DNA of 10,189 nucleotides from Candidatus Aerophobota bacterium (GTDB taxonomy: Bacteria; Aerophobota; Aerophobia; Aerophobales; JAGHCO01). Made by a program: the position numbers and the translations under genes. The notes under the pieces are model-generated. The model had not been told where the DNA came from. It worked only from the letters and a program-made list of their open reading frames with translations, and made no database searches. Shown piece by piece: positions 1 through 8,000 of the stretch (position 1 is the stretch's first letter; every line of letters starts with the position of its first letter). The DNA lies in the NCBI GenBank assembly GCA_021160405.1, contig JAGHCO010000128.1:1-10189 (forward strand), in the 5' to 3' direction.

Positions 1-1
1 A

Positions 2-604
2 TTTACAATACCCCTTATAAATGGAATTGCTCCTAAGATAGCGTATGCTCAAGAGGAGGAGAAACCACCGAAGATAGGGGTTTTGGAAGCCTTGCTAATT
101 CTTGCTGTTCTCTGGCATGTATATAGCCAGCAGAAAGAAAAACCAGCAAAAAAAGAAGTTGCAGAAAAACAAATTTCTGTGGAAGAGAAAGGATTTCAGG
201 CTCCTGCTATTGCCCCTTTTAAGGTAGGAGAGGAAGTCAAAGTAGATAAAGTTTATACAATAAAAAACTCCTGGAAGATTACGCTAAGTTCCTACAAGTT
301 ACTTAAAGGAGGAGCTGTGGAGCTTAACTTTCTTGTTGAAAACATCCAAGATAAAGTGGCTAAAGCTGAGTTAAATACCAGCACCTACCTTACAGATAAA
401 CGAGGCAGAAAGTATCATGATATTCATATCTCTAAAGGAGGTAAAAGAGATTATATACCAAACTTCCCTGTAGAGATTAAAGTAATTTTTTCTGACTTAA
501 AAGAGGATATTAAGGCTTTTGCTCTATGCCTGAATTTTTCAGCTTATATTCTTGCAGAGAATAAATGGGAAGGGAAGGAGCTTTTCTTTGGCCCCATAAA
601 ATAA
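2..604 (+). CDS. Exported/membrane-anchored protein with DUF4352-like beta domain (5' partial)
   Basis: The reading frame is open from base 2, so the gene begins before the window; 200 residues are visible. The first 17 visible residues (ending IAYAQ, followed by EEEK) look like the end of a signal peptide with an A-Y-A type cleavage site. A second hydrophobic stretch (about visible residues 31-43, LEALLILAVLWHV) could be a membrane anchor. A Lys/Glu-rich linker follows, then a beta-rich domain from about residue 73 to the end. Its pattern (VELNFLVEN, then TDKRGRKY, then FPVEIKVIFSDL) resembles DUF4352-type immunoglobulin-like domains, in which a polar 'D-x-x-G-R-x-Y' strand is followed by a 'pG-x-x-v-x-g-x-v-x-F' strand. 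A TTG at 83-85 could be taken as the start, but it would cut through the upstream signal-like sequence and has no ribosome binding site. Function unknown; the domain assignment is by pattern only. Confidence 0.8.
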   Translation, partial: FTIPLINGIAPKIAYAQEEEKPPKIGVLEALLILAVLWHVYSQQKEKPAKKEVAEKQISVEEKGFQAPAIAPFKVGEEVKVDKVYTIKNSWKITLSSYKLLKGGAVELNFLVENIQDKVAKAELNTSTYLTDKRGRKYHDIHISKGGKRDYIPNFPVEIKVIFSDLKEDIKAFALCLNFSAYILAENKWEGKELFFGPIK

Positions 605-617
605 ATAAAGAATTCGG

Positions 618-636
618 GGGTGAGGCTCATCCTTTT
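618..636 (+). terminator. Weak Rho-independent terminator after the first gene
   Basis: GGGTGA (618-623), loop GGC, TCATCC (627-632), then TTTT (633-636). The stem is 6 bp including one G-T pair, and could extend by two more G-T pairs at its base. It starts 14 nt after the stop codon at 602-604, where a terminator is expected. The short stem and short T run make it weak. Confidence 0.35.
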
Positions 637-715
637 ATATAAACTGATATTTTTATTAAAGTATTAGTCTCTGTAATGTAGGATTATAAAGGGTTAAAAG
701 GATTTTCCAGGAAGA

Positions 716-744
716 TTGACGTCTGAAAATAAAATTGTTAATAT
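716..744 (+). promoter_or_regulatory. Sigma70-type promoter in front of the RHH remnant
   Basis: TTGACG (716-721, 5 of 6 to the -35 consensus), 17-bp spacer, TAATAT (739-744, 4 of 6 to the -10 consensus). The predicted transcript start is near 751, and the remnant RHH gene begins about 35 nt later. It is the best-matching -35/-10 pair I found in the 780-bp gap. An AT-rich sequence offers chance matches, so the support comes mainly from the spacing, the overlapping dyad and the position before a regulator-like remnant. Confidence 0.45.
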
Positions 745-757
745 GGTAATAACCATA
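742..757 (+). promoter_or_regulatory. 16-bp dyad overlapping the -10 element: possible operator
   Basis: TATGGT-AATA-ACCATA is a palindrome with 6-bp perfect arms around a 4-bp centre. It overlaps the last three bases of the -10 hexamer and covers the expected transcription start, a place where binding would block transcription. RHH proteins of the MetJ/Arc/CopG type bind short dyads in their own promoters, and an RHH-like coding remnant follows, so an autoregulatory operator is a reasonable inference. No binding data can be read from sequence. Confidence 0.4.
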
Positions 758-785
758 GTAAACTGGTTTAAAGGAAAAAGATAGA

Positions 786-994
786 ATGTAAATTAATTCT
801 TCAGACGGATTGAAGATTATCAAGTAGGGGCTTTAAAGATACTAACTAAGAAAACAAGAGTTAGACAGGTTGATTTTGTGCGGGAAGCTTTGGATGACTT
901 AATTTTAAAGTATCAAAAAGAGCTACCTCAATTTAACCAAAAGAGCAAAGGAAAAACCCCAAAAAGTTATATAACATGCTCTTTTACAGATTAG
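786..994 (+). pseudogene. Decayed ribbon-helix-helix (CopG/Arc-type) regulator gene
   Basis: The frame 797-994 encodes a 65-residue stretch whose first half reads like an RHH domain: RRIEDYQVGALKILTKKT (beta strand end plus helix A), then RVRQVDFVREALDDLILKY (helix B with the typical 'F/L-V/I-R-E-A-L-D' core). RHH proteins are usually antitoxins or autorepressors. The 5' end appears broken. The likely start ATG at 786-788, with a possible ribosome binding site AAGGA at 771-775, is followed at once by TAA and lies in a different frame from the domain; the domain frame has its own TAA at 794-796. The only in-frame start codon of the usual kinds (GTG 878) would remove the DNA-contacting strand and helix A. 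At least two lesions are needed. The C-terminal tail (about residues 43-65) is Lys/Gln-rich and unrecognised. No toxin gene follows. An unusual ATT start (809) or an assembly error could instead rescue it. Confidence 0.5.
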
Positions 995-1159
995 ATTGTA
1001 ATCTTGATTGGTCTTTAAAAGGGCATAGGTGAGGGAAGTTGAGTTTCCGGTTACTTTTCCAATGCTATTTTCTTATTTTTTACTTTTTTGTTTAGGATTG
1101 AATCTTAGAAAAGCTATTGCTACCTGCCAGGTTATCTCAAGTTAGAGTGGTTAATTTCT

Positions 1160-1277
1160 GGAAAGTTGGAGGAAATTTTTTCCCTACCAGCTGAACCTCA
1201 GCTCAATAAATCCTAACCGTCCAACAAGAATTTCCAAAACCTTGAACTCCTGATTAGGCCATTTACCTTTCAAGGTT
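1160..1277. other. Cluster of nested inverted repeats, possible branched RNA or cruciform
   Basis: GGAAAGTTGGA (1160-1170) can pair with TCCAAC (1220-1225) plus TTTCC (1231-1235), leaving a 5-nt bulge. This outer helix encloses two small hairpins: GGAAA-TTT-TTTCC (1171-1183) and AGCTGA-ACC-TCAGCT (1189-1203). A further pair follows at once: AACCTTGAA (1238-1246) with TTCAAGGTT (1269-1277), a perfect 9-bp stem with a 22-nt loop. The result is a three-way junction followed by a stem-loop. I recognise no riboswitch or known RNA class. It could be a 5' leader element, a small RNA or the relic of a short mobile element. The strand of action cannot be told. Confidence 0.35.
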
Positions 1278-1327
1278 ACAACCTAATTCTAAAAGAACAT
1301 TATTGTATTATAAAAGGTCGATTCAAA

Positions 1328-1350
1328 GCTTCTGCTGGTCGAGCAGAAGC
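1328..1350. repeat. Perfect 9-bp inverted repeat upstream of the 1384 gene
   Basis: GCTTCTGCT (1328-1336), loop GGTCG, AGCAGAAGC (1342-1350). It ends 33 nt before the ATG at 1384. The following bases are A/T mixed with no T run, so it is not a typical + strand terminator. It could be an operator, an mRNA leader hairpin or a transcript-stability element. The repeat is certain; its role is open. Confidence 0.6.
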
Positions 1351-1383
1351 ACTATTACTAAAATTATTAGCAGATAAGCACGT

Positions 1384-1965
1384 ATGGGTAATTTACAAAA
1401 AATAAAATCTTGTGGACGGATCTCTCTAAAAATAATTCTTACCGTGCTAATAGTAATGTTAGTAACGGGAATCGGTTATATTAGTTCCAAACTTTGGTCT
1501 GAAGAAAGAGGAGAATCTCAAATTATTGACATCTCTAGTTGGAGAACTTACAAAAATAAGGAATATGGATATGAGATTAAGTATCCCAAAGAGTTTATAT
1601 GCGATGATAGTAATAAAAAGCACGTAAAAATTGGAACAAAGGTTATGCCTTATATTCGTGTCGATGTTTATAGCAATTTCAACAATCTCGATCTTAAAAA
1701 ATTCATTTCTCAGTTATTAAAAAAACAATTTGGAGAACTCTTAGATCTAAGTAACGTCACCTGGGAACAAATAAACGTAAACGGTGTAGGGGGATTACGA
1801 GCAAATTTCGAGAATGTTGCTGATGGCTATACAGGTAAATTATCTTGGGATTATATACAAAGAAATGACAGAGTTTATAGGATCGCACTTCTTCAAAGTT
1901 TTAAAGGATATTCGTACTCAGCATTACACACTTTACTCCTTTCTACTTTTAAATTTACCGAATAG
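1384..1965 (+). CDS. Single-pass membrane protein with PsbP/Mog1-like extracytoplasmic domain
   Basis: 193 residues. A short basic N-terminus is followed by one hydrophobic segment at about 17-35 (KIILTVLIVMLVTGIGYIS), acting as a signal-anchor; no lipobox is seen. The rest is expected outside the inner membrane. From residue 53 the pattern W-x-x-Y-x-N-x-E-Y-G-Y-x-I-x-Y-P (53-68), then a central VNGVGG (132-137) and a final L-S-T-F-K-F (186-191), is the usual outline of bacterial PsbP/Mog1-like domains often found on small anchored proteins and lipoproteins of unknown role. The start is constrained: an in-frame TAA lies at 1375-1377, so ATG 1384 is the first possible start, although no clear ribosome binding site precedes it. 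The giant exported-protein gene begins 59 nt after the stop, so co-transcription is likely. No enzymatic residues are recognised; function unknown. Confidence 0.75.
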   Translation: MGNLQKIKSCGRISLKIILTVLIVMLVTGIGYISSKLWSEERGESQIIDISSWRTYKNKEYGYEIKYPKEFICDDSNKKHVKIGTKVMPYIRVDVYSNFNNLDLKKFISQLLKKQFGELLDLSNVTWEQINVNGVGGLRANFENVADGYTGKLSWDYIQRNDRVYRIALLQSFKGYSYSALHTLLLSTFKFTE

Positions 1966-2024
1966 ATTTCTTATCAGCATGTTAGAACCTTAAAAAGTTA
2001 CTTAGAGGAAGCTCGATACATTCA

Positions 2025-5000
2025 ATGAGAGTAAACATAAAAAGATTGTGTTTTGGACTTATAGCTATAATGTCTTTAATTATATCAAGCAACATTCTGA
2101 TGGCTAAACTGTCTAACAAAGATAAAATCTATAATAGGATTAAGCCTGATGTAATAGCTCAACAATTACGTGAATCAAGTATTGCGCGGTATGGATCAAA
2201 GGTACCCTTATTAATTGAGAGACTAAGCAGCGAAGACGTTTTTACCCGAATTCAAGCAGCTGTATTTTTGGGTAAATCTTGTGACATTCGAGCGGTAGAT
2301 GTCTTAACACACCACTTACTCAACGATCCAAATGAAGAAGTCCGCATTCAATGTGCTAAATCTCTTGGACTTATTCGGTCAAAAAAAGCGATTCCATTTT
2401 TAATAAGTGCACTAAACGATGTAGAGGAAAAAGTAGTTAGAGCTTCAGCTATTTCTTTATCTTTGTTAGGTGAAACACAAAAGTGTCTCCCGATTTTAAA
2501 CAACATGTTGCATGATGACAATAGGAACGTACGAATGAAAGCTCTACAAGGGTTAAAAAATATCGGGAATATAAAAGCAGTTTCCCTCATACAGACTGCT
2601 TTATATGATATAGACCCTTATGTAAGAGTTGATGCAGCAATTTCTTTATCGATCTTAAATCAATCAAAAACTTTCGCATTTCCCGTTTTATGCGAGTCGC
2701 TAAATAATAAGGATAAATATATTCGTTTAGCAGCTTTAAGAGGGTTAAAATATATTGCTGAAAAAGAGGCTATTCCTCTAATTAAGAATGCAGCTTTACA
2801 TGATCCAGATTTTCAGGTAAGAAAGCGTGCTAAGTTTATATTACAAGATTGGGGAATTAATATAAAAGAAACGAATAATGATCTATTACCTGTAGCAACA
2901 ACTACTTCTTATGATCCGGAAGCAGCAGCACAGTATGCAGACGAGTGGTGGGATGGAAGAAATCCCGCATATCATGACTATGGGGACTACGATTGTGCTA
3001 ATTTTGTATCTCAATGTCTTATTGCAGGTGGTCTAAATCTAGATGCTGGGCCTGGGGTTGATAGTTGGGGATGTATTCCCAATTGTGACAATCTTCATTT
3101 AAACCTTGTAAATAGTCAAAATGCAACGTACGAAAGAAGAAATCGAGGAGAGATCGAACCTATTTGGTTTGTTAAAGGTGACCCCGCAATTTTTGGTAAC
3201 TTTAATGATTATTGGACTCATGCTGTATTTGCAGTTATCGGTGATGAAAACAATTATGCCAAATGTAACGCCCATAGTTATGATGTATATCACAAAAGCA
3301 TACCATGGTTTTTTGAAGTTGACCCTAATTTTGATCTGTGTAATTATTATCATATTCCCCGCGGTGAGATCTTACCCCCTTTTCCTCCAGATCTTGTTTC
3401 TCCACCAAATAATTCAGTTATTAATACTACTACACCTACTTTCGAGTGGGAGGAAGTGTCTAATACTGACTATTATGGACTCTACATAAGTGAACCACCA
3501 TATGGTCCAGATTATCTTGTCTTCGATAGTGAGACCGATTACGGTCCAATATATGGAAGTTCATTTAAACTACCTGATGGCATATTAAATAGTGGAGTAA
3601 AGTATCGCTGGAACATGAGATCCCATAACAGTGCAGGCTGGGGAGATTTTTCTGAAAGGTGGTATTTTACGGTTGACACCACGCCCCCTACTGTTGATGC
3701 CTTTTCTGTTACCCCAGAGTCAGTTACTCTGGGTGATTCATTTACTATCTCTTATACCGTATCAGACACTGGTGGTTCGGAGTTAAACCGGGTAGAGCTC
3801 TGGCGTGCTGATGATAGCAATGGTAGTCCAGTAAATTGGGCAGAAATCAAAAGAACCTATATTTCTGGTAACGGTCCTTACTCTGGTTCTTTCTCTGATG
3901 CTCCTTCATCGACAGGTACTTATTGGTATGGAGTACATGCAGTTGATAATGCTGGAAACTGGGGCTCTGAGCCAGATCCTCCCGGTCCTATTAAAGTGAC
4001 AGTAAAGCCGTCAAATAACCCACCTCAGCTATCCAATGGGTATGTAAATCCTACAGAGGGCAACATTCAAACTGATTTTTATTATTATGTTACCTATTTT
4101 GATCCTGATGGAGATACTCCCAGCGTAAAACAAGTCTATATAGATGGCGTAGCTTATACTATGAGCTGGTATTCGGGCTTAGACTCTTGGATTACCTATC
4201 GCTATGGCCCCAAGAACCTCTCTGCGGGAAGCCACAGCTATTATTTTTATTTTGAAGATGGAAAAGGGGGCTCAGATAGGTTCCCCGAATCAGGAAGTCG
4301 TTCTGGCCCTGTAGTTTTTCAGCCAAATAATCCACCCAATACACCCTCTACACCATCCGGTCCCTCCTCTGGATACGTTAATACCTATTATTCTTATTCT
4401 ACATCAACAACTGACCCTGATGGTGATCAGGTAAAGTATATTTTTGATTGGGGAGATGGTACTACCTCAGAGACCGGATTTGTGAATTCCGGTACAGTTG
4501 TCAGCAGGTCACATAAATGGGATACTTCTGGAACCTATTATATTAAGGCAAAGGCAATAGATAGCAATGGCACTTCCTCTGGGTGGTCAAATTCTCTATC
4601 AGTTACAATCACGATCCCTGATACTACACCTCCTTCTGCCCCCATTGATTTAAAGGTAGACCCGAGTACATGGACAAACAACAATCTATTTAGCATCAAC
4701 TGGACAAATCCCTCTGATCCATCAGGTATAGCCAAGGCTTATTACAAAGTAGGTTCAGCTCCTACTTATTCAACCGATGGGATCTGGACTACAAATAAAC
4801 CTTTTTCTGTAGCTGCAACTTCTGAGGGTGGACAGCCAATCTATGTATGGTTGATGGATGGAGCAGGCAATATTGACCATAATAATCGAAGCTCAACTAC
4901 TCTTTATTACGATGGAACCTCCCCAACTAAACCTTCAATTTCCTCTAATATAGATCATGACTGGCAAACTAACAATGATCCGTATTTTTCCTGGAGCTCT

Positions 5001-8000
5001 TCTGATACTGGAGGAAGTGGAATTGCCAGGTATTGGTACAGATTAGATGGTGGTAGCTGGTCATCTACCACCGACACCAGCAAGCAATACTCTAATGTTT
5101 CCGATGGCGAGCATACTTTTTATGTGAAAGCAGAAGATAATGCTGGAAATGAAAGTTCTGTAGCCAGTTATTCTTTCAAAATTGATACAGCTGGAGATGC
5201 TATTACAAACCTTGCAGCTAAGACCTACAGTGGTGGCAGCCCAATCTTAGAAAATACCTGGCAAAAGGATGATGATCCTTATTTTTACTGGAGCCAGCCC
5301 TCTTCTCACTCTCCAATAGTAGGATATAGCTATTCGTTCGATTCTCCTCCAGATGATTCAGTAGATACTTCTAACACTTATTATCAAACTCCTTCTGATT
5401 ACCTTAATACTGGAACCCATACCTTTTATGTCAAAGCCAAAGATGCAGCAGGAAACTGGGGAAACTATGATTCCTTTACAATCAAAGTTGACACTACTCC
5501 TCCCAATACCCCATCCATAGCTGAAAGCCATTGTGGCTCTTCCTGGACTACCCACAACTCACCTTACTTTACCTGGAGTGATCCTGGAGATACTGGAAGT
5601 GGAGTTTCTGGATATAAGGGAAGTAAAGATGGTGGTTCTCCCTTCTCTGTTTCTTCTCCCTATCATCCAACATGGGAAGATGGTACCCATACCTTTAGAA
5701 TCTATGCCTACGATGCTGCTGACAATCAGAGCGGGTGGTCAAACACAATAACAGTCTACATTGATACAACTTCACCCAACAATCCTACTTCTTGCACAGA
5801 AACTCATGGAGCACCTAATAATACCTGGCAAAATAGCATTAACGATCCCAATTTTACCTGGAGCGGTGCCTCAGACGGAAATGGTTCAGGAATCCATGGG
5901 TATTACTACTACTGGGGAACTGATCCTAATGGAACCTCTGGGAATTATACTACTTCTTCAGGGTATAATCCATCAGCGGTAAATGATGGAACATATTACC
6001 TAAGAGTAAAGGCTAAGGATAATGTTGGTTTATCTGCCGATGACTGGAAAACACTTTTTATTTTCAAGTATGACAGTGTCCCACCAACCACTTCTATCTC
6101 TTTATCAGGGGAACAAGGAGAAGAGTGGTTTAGGTCCAACGTCACTGTTACTTTATCTGCCGTTGATGATCTTTCTGGAATAGAGAAGATTTACTACAGG
6201 CTAAATTATGGAGGATGGCAAGAGTATACAGACTCTTTTTTAATCTCTGACGAGGGAACAGTTACCATTGAATACTATGCTGTTGACAAGGCAGAAAATG
6301 AAGAAGCTCATCGTTCAGAGACAATTAAGATAGATAAAACTCCTCCTTCTACAAGCCACACTCTTTCAGGAACCTTAGGAGAAAACGGCTGGTATTTATC
6401 TGATGTTGAAGTTAGTCTATTAGCTGATGATGCCTTATCTGGTGTAGACTTCACCAAATATAAAATTGAAGATGGAAGTTGGCAAGATTACCTCTCTCCA
6501 TTTTTTGTTACAGAGACAACCACTGTTTATTATTACTCTGTAGATAAGGCAGGAAACCAAGAAACAGAAAAGTCTATCGAGATAAAAATAGATAAAACTT
6601 TTCCTTCCTTTGATGCAACACCAACTTCTGATAAGTTCTCTCACAAGGATGGAGATACAATTACAGTAACTGCTAATTTAAGCGAGGCTTGCAACATATC
6701 AGCTGATTTTTCTGCTGTTGACAGCAATTTTGATCCTAACAAGGTGATTGTAAGTGAAGTAGATCCATCAGCTCATATCTACACCATCCAATATACAATA
6801 ACTCTAAATAATACAAGACCTGATGGAATCTATCCTATCTCAATCAGCATTACCGATATTGCAGGCAATGGTCCTGTGACCAATACCGATTTAAGTGTCG
6901 AATTAGACAATACACCTCCTGGGTTTGATGCTCCTCCAACAACAGATAAAATCGCCTACCAAAATGGCGACGCTATAAAGATAAATGTAGACTTAGAAAG
7001 CGAGGCACTTTTAAGTGCAGATTTTTCACCAATTGACAGCAATTATTCTTCTGGTGATGAAACAGTAATCGAGATAGATCCAGAAAATCACATCTATGAG
7101 ATAAGCTACACAATCAGCAGCAATAACCCAAAAGCCGATGGAAGATACACCATCTCTGTTAAGATAACCGATGAAGTTGGAAATGAGGCCCAAGCAAATG
7201 CCATAAATCCAGTAGATGAGGGAAGCTATGTCTACCTCAACAACAATCCACCAGCTATAGCTTCCATAGACTCCCATGATAAAAATGATCTATCAGACGA
7301 TGATGAGATCTACCACCCTGGCCAGATAGTAAGAATTGTTGCAACAGCAGGGAACAATGAAACAGGACTAACCGGTGCTGTTACTATAAGCTCAGCTACC
7401 TTAGGAGTTCTGGTAAGTGGAGGGCAGATGATCGAGGATAATGGTAAATACATTTATGATTGGAATAGCTCTGGAACAGGAGAGGCAGAGGATATTGTAG
7501 CTACCATCACCTTAACTGATATAGGCTCACTTTCAGCTAGCGATGGGATAACCTTAACCATTGATAACACACCACCTGAGAAACCGACAAATGTTTACTC
7601 TCCAACCCATCCCAAAGATACTCCTATATCTTCCTCTGCTGTAGAACTTACCTGGAATCCACCATCTGACCCTCCCTTTAATAAGGGTATAGAAAGCTAC
7701 TGTTTCTCTTTGAACGAGGAAGAAAGTTACAATCCCAATCCTTTGACTGATTCTATAACAAGCGATACTTCTGTTATCCTCAATAATGTATCTGACGGAA
7801 GGCTCTACTTCCATGTGAAGGCTCAAGATAAAGCTGGAAACTGGGGAGAACCGGCAGTTTACGGCCAGGTTATAGTTGATACCACTCCTCCAGAGCTGAG
7901 TTTTGCCAGAGCGGTAAATACCAATACTGTAGAGGTTGTTTTTAATGAGGAGATTGATAAAACCTCGGCTGAGAATCCTGGAAATTATTCAATAGCAGAA

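Larger units (their letters stand above)
995..1383. other. Gene-free stretch rich in inverted repeats and T runs
   Basis: I see no intact gene on either strand. A T-rich tract runs from about 1066 to 1093. From 1160 to 1350 there is an unusual density of inverted repeats, listed separately. One frame (1217-1405) is open for 62 codons but has no usual start codon, runs into the next gene in another frame and resembles nothing I know; it is probably chance. A TATTAT at 1306-1311 could be a -10 element for the 1384 gene, but no -35 element lies at the right distance. Confidence 0.6.

Noticed and set aside
1200..1260. Integron attC-like site suggested by the AAC/GTT-bearing inverted repeats
   Set aside because: The core sites do not match the usual R'/R'' boxes with the right order and spacing, and there is no integrase or cassette gene.
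1296..1320. TATAAT on the - strand (1307-1312), possible reverse promoter
   Set aside because: No -35 element at 16-18 bp, and no open frame of note downstream on that strand.
1328..1350. Hairpin considered as a Rho-independent terminator
   Set aside because: No T run follows on the + strand; on the - strand only a short TTT follows, and there is no gene on that strand to terminate.
1217..1405. 62-codon open frame on + strand ending in Lys-Lys just inside the 1384 gene
   Set aside because: No ATG, GTG or TTG near its beginning, no ribosome binding site, no recognisable family, and it spans the 1328-1350 hairpin. AT-rich chance opening is more likely.
2910..3359. NlpC/P60 or CHAP peptidase as the name of the catalytic domain
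   Set aside because: These share the Cys-His papain-like fold, but the DCxNFVSQC block with an upstream YDPxAAxxYAxxW and NPxY is the Amidase_6 pattern.
3121..3489. 122-codon + strand frame inside the giant gene
   Set aside because: Overlaps the Amidase_6 catalytic region in another frame. The hydrophobic look comes from reading the coding sequence out of frame, and no ribosome binding site is seen.
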